A program made the position numbers and the translations under genes. The notes under the pieces are model-generated. The model had not been told where the DNA came from, searched no databases, and worked only from the letters and a program-made list of their open reading frames with translations. Below are positions 34,134-42,951 of a stretch of DNA of 64,000 bases, in pieces. Source of the stretch: Amycolatopsis solani (GTDB lineage: Bacteria; Actinomycetota; Actinomycetes; Mycobacteriales; Pseudonocardiaceae); NCBI RefSeq assembly GCF_033441515.1, contig NZ_JAWQJT010000003.1, forward strand, positions 2,232,001-2,296,000, in the 5' to 3' direction. Each line of letters starts with the position of its first letter. Within the stretch, counting starts at the first letter, position 1.

Positions 34134-35447
34134 TCACTTGCCCAGCAGGTTCACCTGCTCCGGGGTGGCGCGTTCACCGGTGTACGCCGTGATGGCCCCG
34201 GTACCCCGGTCGGTGACCGACGGTGGCTGGATGACCGCCGTCGTGGTGTCCGGGTTGATCTTGAAGACGTACGCGCCGGTGTAGCCGGCGTGCGACTCCT
34301 TCGAGAACCCGAACGGTGTCAGGCCCGGGCCCTTGAGCGACCCCGAGCTCATCGCTTCGACGAGCTTCTGCCGCGTCGGGTCCGGCCCGGCGGCCTTGAG
34401 CGCCTGCGCGAACGTGTAGGCCTGCACCATGCCGAACAGGACCGTGTTCGTGAACGGCTCCTTCGGGATGTACTTGTCGTGGATGCCCTTGAAGTAGGCG
34501 ACCCACGGGTCGGACGTCTGGGCGACGTCCGGCAGGTAGCCGGTGCCGATCAGGCCGGCCAGCAGCTGCCCGCTGGAGACGCTGGCGCCGCCGCGCTTGG
34601 CGAAGTCCTGGAGCAGCCCGGACAGCGTCGCCGGGTCGGCGCCGATGCTGCTGACCACGAACTGCGGCTTGTACCCGATCTTCGCCGCGGCCAGGATCGA
34701 CAACGCGGTGAACGCCGGGATGCACGCGCAGACGACGACCTCGGCGCCGGCCGCCTTCAACGCCGACAGCTGCGGCGTGACGTCGGTGTTCGCGCTGTCG
34801 TAGCCCTGCCGGACGACGGTCTGGTCCTTGACGAACTGGTCCAGCCCGGCCTGGGTGTCGCGGCCGACGTCGTCGTTCTGGGTGAAGTAGCCGACCTTCT
34901 TGCCCGCGAAGGTGTCCTTGATGTACTTCCCCTGGATCTTGCCTTCGCGCGTGTAGTCCACCTGGTAGCCGAAGGTCATCGGCGCCTTCTGCGGGTTGTC
35001 CCAGGCCAGTGCGCCGGACGAGACCAGCAGGTCCGGCACGCCCTCGGTGGTGAGGTAGTCGACGACCTTCGAGTGCGTCGGCGTGCCCAGGCCGCCGACG
35101 ATCGCGAACACCTTGTCCTGCAGGACGAGCTTCTTCACCACCTCGACGGTCTTCGTCGGGTTGTAGCCGTCGTCCTCCACGTGATAGTCGATCTTGCGCC
35201 CGTTGACGCCGCCGCCGTCGTTGATCGCCTGGTAGACCGCGCGGGCGCCGACGGAGATCTTGCTGTACCCCGGCGCGGCCGGGCCGGTCAGCGGCTGGTG
35301 GGTGCCGATCACGACGGCGTCCTTGGTGACGCCGACGGCCGAGTCCGCGGCCTGCTGACCGCCGCCGCCGCTCTCCCCCGCGCCGCCGCACGCGGTCAGC
35401 GCCAAGGCGAGGGCGAGGAAACCCGCGCCGTACCTAGTGGTTCTCAT
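34134..35447 (-). CDS. LivK-like ABC transporter substrate-binding lipoprotein
   Basis: 437 residues, Peripla_BP_6 family. The signal sequence ends in lipobox ALTACGG, so the protein is membrane-anchored outside the cell. The core starts VIGTHQPLTGPAAPGYSKISVGARAVYQAINDGGGVNGRKI, the standard beginning of branched-chain amino acid/amide binding proteins. These also bind urea, aromatic compounds or aliphatic amides. It overlaps the LivM-type gene by 14 bases and is the fifth gene of the operon G-F-H-M-K. A hydrophobic or aromatic acid substrate would suit the TetR neighbour, but this is inference. Confidence 0.92.
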   Translation of the reverse strand: MRTTRYGAGFLALALALTACGGAGESGGGGQQAADSAVGVTKDAVVIGTHQPLTGPAAPGYSKISVGARAVYQAINDGGGVNGRKIDYHVEDDGYNPTKTVEVVKKLVLQDKVFAIVGGLGTPTHSKVVDYLTTEGVPDLLVSSGALAWDNPQKAPMTFGYQVDYTREGKIQGKYIKDTFAGKKVGYFTQNDDVGRDTQAGLDQFVKDQTVVRQGYDSANTDVTPQLSALKAAGAEVVVCACIPAFTALSILAAAKIGYKPQFVVSSIGADPATLSGLLQDFAKRGGASVSSGQLLAGLIGTGYLPDVAQTSDPWVAYFKGIHDKYIPKEPFTNTVLFGMVQAYTFAQALKAAGPDPTRQKLVEAMSSGSLKGPGLTPFGFSKESHAGYTGAYVFKINPDTTTAVIQPPSVTDRGTGAITAYTGERATPEQVNLLGK

Positions 35448-36510
35448 GGTTCTCCTTCTTTTCGGCGGGTCGGCGGAGCAGCCCGCGCAGCCGGTGGAAG
35501 CCGCCCTGGATGCCGCGCGGGAAGGCGAGCACGACGACGATGAGGATCACGCCGTACACCGCGAGCGGGAGGTTGTTGGCCACGTCGGTGTTCAGGTGCA
35601 GCACGTCGGCGAGGTCTTCGGACCAGGCCTGGAAGTACACGAGCGCGACCGCGCCCCACAGCGCGCCCCACAGGGACCCGAGCCCGCCCAGCACCACGGC
35701 CGCCAGCAGGCTCAGCGACAGCGCGGGCGTGAACGACCCCGGCGCGGCGGTGCCGAGCAGGAACGCCTGCAGGCCACCGGCGAGCCCGCCGCACACCGCG
35801 CTGACCAGGAACGCGAGGATTTTCGTCCGCCCGACGGCGATCCCGCTCAGCGACGCGGCGACCTCGTCGTCGCGGACCGCGCGGAAGTCGCGCCCGAGCC
35901 GCCCGCGGACGATGTTGACCACCAGCACCAGCGCGATGAGCACGCTGAGCCAGACGATCCACGTCTGCCACCGCAGTTCCGGGACGGCACCGACCACAGC
36001 GGACGGTCTGCTGTGGACGGTGAAGCTCAACCCGTTGCTGCCGCCGAGGAAGTCCGGGAACCGGCGGGTCAGCGCGGGCAGGCCGACGGCCAGCGCGAGC
36101 GTCGCCCCGGCCAGGTACGGCCCGCGCAGCCGGGCCGCGGCGGCCCCGGCCAGCAGCCCGGCGAGCCCGCCCGCGGCCGAAGCCAGCAGCAGGTCGGCCC
36201 ACAGCGGGAACGACGGCACCTTGTTCACCAGCAGCGCCACCGTGTACGCGCCGATGAACATGAACGCGCCGTGGCCCAGCGAAACCTGCCCGGTGAGCCC
36301 GGTCAGCAACGTCAGCCCCGCCACCGCGATCAGGTAGTAGCCGATCGTCGCGATCCGCAGGTTGGTGAACTCGTCGGTCACCAGCGTCAGCAGGACGACG
36401 ACGGCGAAGGCGGCCAGCGCGAAGAACACGCGGCGGACCAGCGGCGGCAGCACGCGCTTCCTTTCCGGTGCGGTCACGCTGGTTCGCGGCAAACTGGTGC
36501 GCACGCTCAT
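35434..36510 (-). CDS. LivM-like branched-chain ABC permease
   Basis: 358 residues, about ten membrane helices, with the LivM landmarks GLTGQVSLGHGAFMFIGAY near residue 70 and GLGSLWGALWGAV near 275. It forms the heteromeric channel with the LivH-type protein encoded just upstream (ATGA overlap at 36507-36510). The C-terminus is basic and Pro/Glu-rich (LRRPAEKKENHENH). The overlap with the binding-protein gene downstream shows tight co-translation. Confidence 0.92.
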   Translation of the reverse strand: MSVRTSLPRTSVTAPERKRVLPPLVRRVFFALAAFAVVVLLTLVTDEFTNLRIATIGYYLIAVAGLTLLTGLTGQVSLGHGAFMFIGAYTVALLVNKVPSFPLWADLLLASAAGGLAGLLAGAAAARLRGPYLAGATLALAVGLPALTRRFPDFLGGSNGLSFTVHSRPSAVVGAVPELRWQTWIVWLSVLIALVLVVNIVRGRLGRDFRAVRDDEVAASLSGIAVGRTKILAFLVSAVCGGLAGGLQAFLLGTAAPGSFTPALSLSLLAAVVLGGLGSLWGALWGAVALVYFQAWSEDLADVLHLNTDVANNLPLAVYGVILIVVVLAFPRGIQGGFHRLRGLLRRPAEKKENHENH

Positions 36511-37358
36511 ACCCGCCTCGCCTTCGCCCGGCCGAACAACCCGCTCGGGCGCACGGAAAGCACGATCACCAGGATCGCCAGCGCCGCGATCGTCACCATC
36601 TCCGGTCCGAAGTAGCCGGACACATAGGACAGTCCGACGCCGAGGACGAACCCGCCGGCGATGGTGCCCAAGGGGTTGTCGAGGCCGCCGAGCACGGCCG
36701 CGGTGAGCGCGTAGACGAAGACGCCGTCCAGCACGTTCGGGAAGAGGAACGGTGGCGTGGCGAGCAATCCGGCCAGCGAGCCGACGGCCGCCGCCATGCC
36801 CCAGCCGGCGGTGAGCATCAGCCCGACCCGCACGCCGAGGATGCGTGCGACGTCCGGCGCGAACGCCGCCGCGCGCATCCGCAGGCCCAGCGGCGTGTAC
36901 TTGAACACGACGAGGACCAGCGCGGCGATGGCGAGCACGACCAGCACGACGAACAGGTCGTTGGCGGAGAACCGGCCGCGGAAGTCGAAGGCGTAGGGGA
37001 ACGCCAGCGGCTCGTTGGACCAGATCATGCCCGCGATCGCCTGCAGCACCAGCAAAAGGCCGAGCGTGACGATGATCGAGCTCAGCTCGGAGCGGTGCCG
37101 CAGCGGCCGGATCAGCAGCCGTTCGGTGGCGACGCCCAGCACGGTCCCGGCGACGATCGCGACGGCGAACCCGAGCCAGTAGCTGCCCGTCGCCTTCGTC
37201 ACCGAGTACGCGAGGTACGTCGAGATCAGCGCGAGGGCGGGCTGCGCGAAGTTCACCACCCGGGTGGCCCGGTAGATGATGACCAGGGCGAGCCCGAGCG
37301 CCGCGTACACCGCGCCGGCCGAGATCCCGCCGAGGGTCAGGTCGAAGAAGTCTTGCAT
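36507..37358 (-). CDS. LivH-like branched-chain ABC permease
   Basis: 283 residues with eight hydrophobic helices. It begins MQDFFDLTLGGISAGAVYAALGLALVIIYRATRVVNFAQ, the highly conserved start of LivH proteins, and has GGLDNPLGTIAGGFVLG in the C-terminal half. Partner of the LivM-type permease in one transporter. It starts 30 bases after the end of the LivF-type ATPase gene and overlaps the LivM-type gene by four bases. Confidence 0.92.
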   Translation of the reverse strand: MQDFFDLTLGGISAGAVYAALGLALVIIYRATRVVNFAQPALALISTYLAYSVTKATGSYWLGFAVAIVAGTVLGVATERLLIRPLRHRSELSSIIVTLGLLLVLQAIAGMIWSNEPLAFPYAFDFRGRFSANDLFVVLVVLAIAALVLVVFKYTPLGLRMRAAAFAPDVARILGVRVGLMLTAGWGMAAAVGSLAGLLATPPFLFPNVLDGVFVYALTAAVLGGLDNPLGTIAGGFVLGVGLSYVSGYFGPEMVTIAALAILVIVLSVRPSGLFGRAKARRV

Positions 37359-37388
37359 GCCGGACCGTTCACCTCCGTTTTGGACGCC

Positions 37389-38096
37389 TCAGAAGCCGAG
37401 GTAGGCGTGGCGCAGGCCGTCGTCGGCCAGCAGTTCCGCCGCGGTGTCGACGGCGACGACCTTGCCGAGCGCGAGCACGTACCCGCGGTCGGCGATGGAC
37501 AGCGCGCTGTGCGCGTTCTGCTCGACGAGCACGACGGTCAGCCCGGTCGAAGCCCGCAGGTCGCGCAGGATCCCCATGATCCGCGCGGTGATCAGCGGCG
37601 CGAGCCCCAGCGACGGCTCGTCCAGCAGCAGGAGCGCGGGCCTGCTCATCAGCGCGCGGCCGATGGCGAGCATCTGCCGTTCACCGCCCGAGAGCGTCGA
37701 CGCGGGTTTCGCCGAACGTTCCGCCAGCGGCGGGAAAAGCTCGTAGACCTCGTTGCGCGCGGCGGCCCGATCGGCGCGGTCGCGCCGCCACAGCGCCCCC
37801 AGCCGGAGGTTCTCGTCGACGGTCAGCTCGGTGATCACGCCGCCGCCTTCGGGCACGTGCGCGACCCCGCCGCGGGCGATCCGGTCCGGCGCCCGCCCGG
37901 TGAGTTCCGTGCCGTCCCAGGTGATCCGCCCTTCGCGGGCGGGCTGCAGGCCGCTGATCGTGCGCAGCAGTGTGGTTTTGCCGGCCCCGTTCGCCCCGAG
38001 CACGGCGGTGATCCCGCCCCGCTCGACGCGGATGCCGACGCCGTCGAGCGCGCGGACGGCGCCGTAGGCCACGGAAAGGCCGTCGATCTCAAGCAC
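37389..38096 (-). CDS. LivF-like ABC transporter ATP-binding protein
   Basis: 235 residues. Walker A GANGAGKTTLLRTISGL, signature LSGGERQMLAIGRALMSRP, Walker B LLLLDEPSLGLAP and switch VEQN, in the order typical of LivF. It should form a heterodimer with the LivG-type ATPase encoded immediately upstream, whose end it overlaps by eight bases. The C-terminal segment RGYVLALGKVVAVDTAAELL is also family-typical. Confidence 0.93.
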   Translation of the reverse strand: MLEIDGLSVAYGAVRALDGVGIRVERGGITAVLGANGAGKTTLLRTISGLQPAREGRITWDGTELTGRAPDRIARGGVAHVPEGGGVITELTVDENLRLGALWRRDRADRAAARNEVYELFPPLAERSAKPASTLSGGERQMLAIGRALMSRPALLLLDEPSLGLAPLITARIMGILRDLRASTGLTVVLVEQNAHSALSIADRGYVLALGKVVAVDTAAELLADDGLRHAYLGF

Positions 38097-38880
38097 GGGG
38101 CGCCTCCTCGGCGGGGTCGCCGAGGTAGGCCTCGGTCACACGGGGGTCGGCCTGGATCTCGGCCGGCGTGCCCGCCGCGATCACCTCGCCGAAGTTCAGC
38201 ACCACGACCCGGTCGCAGACCTGCATGACCAGGTCCATGTGGTGTTCGACGAGCACGACCGCCATGTGCCGCCGCAGCGAAAGGATCAACGTCGACAGCT
38301 CGACGAGCTCGGCGGCCGAGAGCCCGCTCGCCGGTTCGTCGAGCAGGAGCAGGTCGGGTTCCGCCACGAGCGCCCGCGCCAGCGCGACGCGTTTCCGCAC
38401 CCCGTAAGGCAGAACGCCGGGCAACCGGTCGGCGAGGTCGGCGATCCCCAGCTCCCCCAGCGTCGCCCGAGCCCGCCCGGCGAGGTCGGCCTCGTCGCGC
38501 GCGGACCGCCCGGCCCCGGCGAGCGCCGGGAGTACCCCGGTCTTGGCGTGCCGTCCCGCACCCGCCATCACGTTTTCCAGCACGGTCAAGCCCGGGAACA
38601 GGCCGAGGCCCTGCAACGTCCGCACGATCCCGAGCCCGGCGAGGTGTTCCGGGCGCTGCCGGACGAGCGGTTCCCCGCGCCACAGCACGCGACCCGCCTG
38701 CGGCCGCACGAACCCGCAGATGACGTTGAAGAGCGTCGTCTTGCCCGCACCGTTGGGCCCGATCACCCCGACGACGGTCCCGGCGTCGACGCTCAGCCGC
38801 ACGTCGCGCAGGGCCGTGAGACCCCCGAAGCGGACGGTGAGGCCGTCCACCACGAGCAGGTCCTCCCCGAGAAGCGTCAT
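38089..38880 (-). CDS. LivG-like ABC transporter ATP-binding protein
   Basis: 263 residues. Walker A is GPNGAGKTTLFNVICGF, the signature region is reduced to LPYGVRKRVALARAL, and Walker B is LLLLDEPASGLS with the switch VEHHMD. The start ATG at 38880 has an AGGAGAG ribosome site. A longer reading frame extends far upstream through the TGACTCA repeats and is rejected. First gene of the five-gene branched-chain-type importer operon plus TetR. Confidence 0.92.
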   Translation of the reverse strand: MTLLGEDLLVVDGLTVRFGGLTALRDVRLSVDAGTVVGVIGPNGAGKTTLFNVICGFVRPQAGRVLWRGEPLVRQRPEHLAGLGIVRTLQGLGLFPGLTVLENVMAGAGRHAKTGVLPALAGAGRSARDEADLAGRARATLGELGIADLADRLPGVLPYGVRKRVALARALVAEPDLLLLDEPASGLSAAELVELSTLILSLRRHMAVVLVEHHMDLVMQVCDRVVVLNFGEVIAAGTPAEIQADPRVTEAYLGDPAEEAPRA

Positions 38881-39081
38881 CGATGACTCTCCTGTCTCAC
38901 CATGTGGACCGACCCGTACCGCGCGGTCGGTATGAAGAGGGTGGAGTGCGGCGGCGGTGAAGTCAAGGTGCGGAGCGGGGAAAGCGGTGCGGTCCGGAAA
39001 TTTCACAAAGCGGACGCGCGGCGGTGGTCGGCACCGTGGACGGGCGGGCCGGTTCGGGGGTGGGGCGGCGGGTTGCGCGAG

Positions 39082-39136
39082 GGTCGCGAATGACTCATTC
39101 GGGACCGCAGAGGTCGCGAATGAGTCATTCGCGACC
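39082..39136. repeat. TGACTCA-centred paired palindrome, copy 1
   Basis: Arms 39082-39106 and 39112-39136 (25 bases each, one mismatch) surround the loop GCAGA. Each arm is itself nearly palindromic around TGACTCA or TGAGTCA, flanked by CGCGAAT and ATTCGCG. Located about 200 bases upstream of the LivG-type start. Confidence 0.8.
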
Positions 39137-39298
39137 GTGGAGGCCCCCGGCTGACACGAGGTCGCGCGGGTTCCGCCTGAGCCGCGCGGAGCCGCGCCGG
39201 TCGCGCCCCGGGCGGGTCGCGAGGGTCGCGAGGCCACGCGAGTCAGGCAAAGCCGCCCGGATCGAGCAAAGCTGCGCGGGTCACACCGGCCGAGCAAC

Positions 39299-39352
39299 GT
39301 CGCCAATGACTCATTCGGGACCACACACGTCCCGAATGAGTCATTCGCGACC
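39299..39352. repeat. TGACTCA-centred paired palindrome, copy 2; possible terminator
   Basis: Arms 39299-39322 and 39329-39352 (24 bases, one mismatch) surround the loop ACACAC. It lies 84 bases beyond the stop of the minus-strand binding-protein gene at 39436, a position suited to termination. Confidence 0.8.
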
Positions 39353-39435
39353 TCCGCGACCAGGCAGCCAAGCCGCCGGGCATGCCGAACGGGCGGGCGC
39401 ACCGAGGCACACCCGCCCGTCCGCTAACCCCGGCC

Positions 39436-40413
39436 TCAGCCGGTACTGGCCTGCGGAGCGATCATCGACGAAGCGTCGATCTTCGTCTGCACCACACCCA
39501 GCTGCTGCAACAGGTCCGGCACCCGCTGGATCCGGCGGGCGTCCAACGTGGACCCGAACGCGGGCATCACCATCAGGCTCGCGATGTCCTGGTCCACCCG
39601 GGCGTTCTTGACGACCAGCGGCTCCACCCGGGCACGGTCCACCGCGGCGCGGGTGGCGTTGGCCATCGCGCGCTGGAACGCGGCCAGCGTCTTGGGGTGG
39701 TCCCTGGCCCACTGGGCGGTCGCGCCGTAGCCGGTCAGGGGGAACGACTGGGTGCTGCCGCTGGCGGCGTCGATCACCGGGAACGCGCCGGCCGTGCGGG
39801 CGGACTGGGTGAGGAACGGTTCCGGCTGGTAGGCGGCGTCGACCCGGCCCGCCGCCAGTGCGGCGCCCATCTCCGGCAGGGGCATCGGGACCCACGTCAC
39901 CTTGGCGGCGTCGATGCCGTGGTCGCGCATCACCGACCGGGTCAGCACGTCGGACGCTGCGTTCTTCGAGCTGATCGCGATCCGCTTGCCGCCGAGGTCG
40001 TTCACGGTCTTCACCGGCGAGTTCGGCACGGTGACGACCTCGTTGCTGCGCGGGCTCGCCGAGGTCGCGTCGGCGACCAGCTTCACGTCCGCGCTGCCGC
40101 TGCTCTTCGCCAGGAAGAACAGCGTGTAGGTGGACAGCGCGAGGTCGTCCTTGCCCTCCACCATGCGGGTCAGCGTGTCCTGGCCACTGGCGCCGATGTC
40201 GGTCTGCACCTCGAGGCCTTCGGCCTTGAAGTAGCCGCCTTCCTGCGCCAGCCACAGGGTGGCGAGGTCGACGGTGGTGAGGATGGCGACCCGGATGGAC
40301 GGTTTTTCGACGCCGCCGCCGGTCTTGGTCCCGCCGAGCTGGCTGCACCCGCTCAGCAGCAGGGCGGCGACGGCCAGGACGGCGAACCGGCGGCTCGAGG
40401 CGCGTCTGGGCAT
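39436..40413 (-). CDS. NitT/TauT-type ABC substrate-binding lipoprotein (orphan)
   Basis: 325 residues. Starts MPRRASSRRFAVLAVAALLLSGCSQ with a lipobox, then a SsuA/NMT1-like domain: VDLATLWLAQEGGYFKAEGLEV, GKRIAISSKNAASDVL and GRVDAAYQPEPFLTQSART. Such proteins bind sulfonates, nitrate, thiamine precursors or aromatic acids. No permease or ATPase gene adjoins it, which is unusual, so it must use a transporter encoded elsewhere. The ATG at 40413 follows GAGGAG. About 300 bases of apparently non-coding DNA precede it. Confidence 0.88.
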   Translation of the reverse strand: MPRRASSRRFAVLAVAALLLSGCSQLGGTKTGGGVEKPSIRVAILTTVDLATLWLAQEGGYFKAEGLEVQTDIGASGQDTLTRMVEGKDDLALSTYTLFFLAKSSGSADVKLVADATSASPRSNEVVTVPNSPVKTVNDLGGKRIAISSKNAASDVLTRSVMRDHGIDAAKVTWVPMPLPEMGAALAAGRVDAAYQPEPFLTQSARTAGAFPVIDAASGSTQSFPLTGYGATAQWARDHPKTLAAFQRAMANATRAAVDRARVEPLVVKNARVDQDIASLMVMPAFGSTLDARRIQRVPDLLQQLGVVQTKIDASSMIAPQASTG

Positions 40414-40712
40414 GGCACTCCTCGGGAAAGAATCCTTCTGCACGTGGAATCCGGCGGTTGAGCCGTGATTCGCCGGACTGTAGATGACGATTTCCGCAGC
40501 CGCAATCACGTTGCCCAGAATTGGGGGCCCGATGATCACTTGTGGAAACAAACCCACGAAGAACCCGCACACAGCGTGATCGTTGTACGCCATCCGGCCG
40601 AGCGCACTGGGACGTCTGATCGTCACCGGCACTGCTCCGAAGGCGTAAATCGCGGACACCGTAACGAACCGGATCACCGCGGAGACTCTGGGCGGCAAAG
40701 AGGGTGGAAACG

Positions 40713-41627
40713 ATGAACGAATGGAAGTACCGGCCGCCGCTGTTGTCACCGCGGTTCGGCCACGACGTGGCGGCCGTCGGCGGCGACGTCTTCGTGCTCG
40801 GCGGCACCGACGGCACCGTCGGCTACAGCTCGGTCGAGACCCGCCACGCCCGCGGCGACGGCGAGTGGCATTACGTCAGCCCGATGCCCGTGCCGCGCGG
40901 CAACTTCGCGACCGGGGTGGTCGGCGGGATCGTCTACGCCGCCGGGGGAATCGGTCCCGGCGGGGCCGCGCTGGACGCGGTCGACCGCTACGACCCGGCA
41001 CGCGACGAGTGGCACCCGGCCCCCGCGCTGCCGGTCCCGCTGGCCGCGGCCTCGGGCGCCGGGCTGGACGGCCGGTTGTACGTCGCGGGCGGCATCGTCG
41101 GGGACGCCGACCCGGACGAGCACGCCACCGACGCCGTGCACGTGCTGGACCCGGCCGACCCCCGCCCGCACTGGGTGCCGGTGGCGCCGATGCCGACCCC
41201 GCGGGCGCGGTTCCGGCTCGTGGCCACGGAAACGCACCTGTACGCGATCGGCGGCCTGCCGAGCCGCGCGCAGGACGCCCTCGCCTCGGTGGAGCGGTAC
41301 TGCCCGAAGTCCGACCGCTGGGAAGCCGTGACCCCCACGCACAAGCGCCGCGGCGCGCCCGGCGCGGCGGTGGTGGGCGACAAGATCGTCGTCGTCGGCG
41401 GGGGCCCGGCTCCGGTCGACGACCCGATCGCCCGCGACCGCACGGCCGAGGTCTTCGACACCGGGACGGGCTACTGGGTGCTCCTGGGCACCCTGCTCCC
41501 CCACGGCCGGTCCTCACTGGTCTGCGCGGCGGCGTCGGCCCAGCGGATCCTCGCGATCGGCGGCAGCGCGAACACCTACGGCAGCGTCGTCACGATCCCG
41601 GACGTGCTGTCGTTGAAGCTGCCGTGA
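40713..41627 (+). CDS. Kelch-repeat beta-propeller protein
   Basis: 304 residues with about six kelch repeats; each has the double glycine and downstream Tyr/Trp pattern, e.g. DVFVLGGTDGTVGYSSVE, IVYAAGGIGPGGAALDAVDRYD, LYVAGGIVG, LYAIGGLPSRAQDALASVERY and IVVVGGGPAP. No signal peptide or catalytic domain, so it is likely a cytoplasmic binding scaffold. The ATG at 40713 follows GAGGGTGGAAACG. Bacterial stand-alone kelch proteins are poorly understood. Its last 38 bases overlap the convergent MFS gene. Confidence 0.85.
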   Translation: MNEWKYRPPLLSPRFGHDVAAVGGDVFVLGGTDGTVGYSSVETRHARGDGEWHYVSPMPVPRGNFATGVVGGIVYAAGGIGPGGAALDAVDRYDPARDEWHPAPALPVPLAAASGAGLDGRLYVAGGIVGDADPDEHATDAVHVLDPADPRPHWVPVAPMPTPRARFRLVATETHLYAIGGLPSRAQDALASVERYCPKSDRWEAVTPTHKRRGAPGAAVVGDKIVVVGGGPAPVDDPIARDRTAEVFDTGTGYWVLLGTLLPHGRSSLVCAAASAQRILAIGGSANTYGSVVTIPDVLSLKLP

Positions 41628-42840
41628 CGGCGAACCGGCGCAGCCCGGGCGTGCCGGCCCCGACCGCCACCACCGCGGCGACGCACAGGAGACCGCCGCT
41701 GACCAGCGCGAACGTTCCCGAAGCGACGCCCGCCACCAGCCCGCCGCGCAGGTTGCCGACGTCCGGGCCCGCCTGCCCGACGATCTGCTCCGCCGCCGCC
41801 ACCCGGCCGAGCAGCGCGTCCGGCGTGTTCAGCTGGACCAGCGCGCCGCGCGAAACGACCGAGACCGTGTCCGCCGCGCCCGCCAGCACCAGGCACGCCA
41901 GCCCGAGCCACGGGCTCGGCGCCAGCCCGAACACCGTCAGCGCGACACCCCACGCCGCCGAGCCGGCGAGCATCACCAGCCCCGGCCGCGGCAGCCGGGT
42001 GAACGCCCCCGAGAACACCGACGCCGCCACGCCGCCGACCGCGATGGCCGAGAGGAACAAGCCCAGCGTGCGCGGGTCGCCACCGAAGTGCTCCTCGTTG
42101 ACCAGCGGGAACAGGCTGATCGGCATCGACAGAACGGTCGCGGCGAGATCGGTGAGCAGTGCCCCGCGGACGACCGGCGTCCGGACCAGGAACGCCAGGC
42201 CGTCGAGGACGCCGTGCAGTCCCGGCCGCGACGGCTCGCCGTCCGGGCGCATCGGGGGCAGGCCGAAGACGCCGTAAAACGCCAGCCCGAACGTCAGCGC
42301 GTCGACGACATAGCAGCCGCCGACGCCGAGCCAGCCGAGCAAGAGCCCGCCGAGCGCCGGGCCCAGCAACATGGCGCCCTGGAAGGCGATGCGGTCCAGC
42401 GCGAGCCCCGCGGGCAGTTGCTCCGGCGGCAGCAGCCGCGGGATGAAGGTGCGCCCGGCCGGCCCGCCTCCCGCGACGAAGCACGACTGGACGGCGACCA
42501 GCCCCAGCACCAGGAGCACCGGCGCACCGCCGACGATCCCCTGCACGGCCAGGAGCACCGAACAGCCCGCCTGCCCCGCCGTCGTGACGAGGGCGAACTT
42601 CCGCCGGTCGACGCGGTCCACGAGCGTCCCGGCGAACAACCCGAACACGATGACCGGCAGGGCCTGCGCGAGCCCGACGGCACCGGTCCACACGGTGCTG
42701 CCGGTCTGCTCCCAGACCTGGAACATCACGGCGACGAGCGTCATCTGGCCGCCGAAGCCGGAGAAGACGCGGCCCAGCCAGAGCCGCCGGAACGCCGGGG
42801 AAGCGCGCAGCGGGGAGATGTCGACGAGGGCTCGGCGCAC
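41590..42840 (-). CDS. MFS exporter of the EntS/MFS_3 type
   Basis: 416 residues, twelve helices. It begins VRRALVDISPLRASPAFRRLWLGRVFSGFGGQMT, the standard opening of EntS-like exporters, and contains AGTLVDRVDRRK in the first cytoplasmic loop and DALLGRVAAAEQI late in the chain. These proteins export siderophores or drugs. The GTG at 42840 lies seven bases after TATAGT, so the mRNA is probably leaderless; an inverted repeat overlaps that -10. Convergent overlap of 38 bases with the kelch gene. Confidence 0.85.
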   Translation of the reverse strand: MRRALVDISPLRASPAFRRLWLGRVFSGFGGQMTLVAVMFQVWEQTGSTVWTGAVGLAQALPVIVFGLFAGTLVDRVDRRKFALVTTAGQAGCSVLLAVQGIVGGAPVLLVLGLVAVQSCFVAGGGPAGRTFIPRLLPPEQLPAGLALDRIAFQGAMLLGPALGGLLLGWLGVGGCYVVDALTFGLAFYGVFGLPPMRPDGEPSRPGLHGVLDGLAFLVRTPVVRGALLTDLAATVLSMPISLFPLVNEEHFGGDPRTLGLFLSAIAVGGVAASVFSGAFTRLPRPGLVMLAGSAAWGVALTVFGLAPSPWLGLACLVLAGAADTVSVVSRGALVQLNTPDALLGRVAAAEQIVGQAGPDVGNLRGGLVAGVASGTFALVSGGLLCVAAVVAVGAGTPGLRRFAVTAASTTARPGS

Positions 42841-42847
42841 GAAGCAA

Positions 42848-42865
42848 ACTATAACAGCGCTTATA
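42848..42865 (-). promoter_or_regulatory. -10 box TATAGT with overlapping TATAA-N6-TTATA inverted repeat
   Basis: On the minus strand TATAGT (42853-42848) precedes the GTG of the MFS exporter by seven bases. The inverted repeat TATAA (42850-42854) / TTATA (42861-42865) overlaps it and is an AT island in GC-rich DNA, as expected for a repressor operator. No -35 is evident. Confidence 0.5.
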
Positions 42866-42951
42866 CGTTTCCTGGGCCGGTAGTGAAGGGAAGTGGTTTG
42901 GAAGTCGCGTCCGGCAGCATCTGCCGCACCCCGAACGCAAGAGGAGTCACC

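Larger units (their letters stand above)
38881..39435. other. 555-base intergenic region with two palindrome pairs
   Basis: No gene is supported here. The region holds two copies of the TGACTCA-centred paired palindrome (39082-39136 and 39299-39352) and an intervening stretch of short repeated phrases around GGTCGCGAGG and GCCGCGCGGAGCCGCGC. The left third should contain the promoter of the branched-chain-type operon; no convincing -35/-10 pair is seen. Confidence 0.6.

Noticed and set aside
39082..39352. Possible CRISPR-like array from four TGACTCA arms
   Set aside because: Spacing is irregular, arms are paired inverted copies rather than direct repeats, and no cas gene is present.
38881..39402. 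In-frame N-terminal extension of the LivG-type ATPase reading through the repeats
   Set aside because: The repeat arms give repetitive NDSFAT/NESFAT-like peptides on either strand; the ATG at 38880 has a ribosome site and matches the family start.
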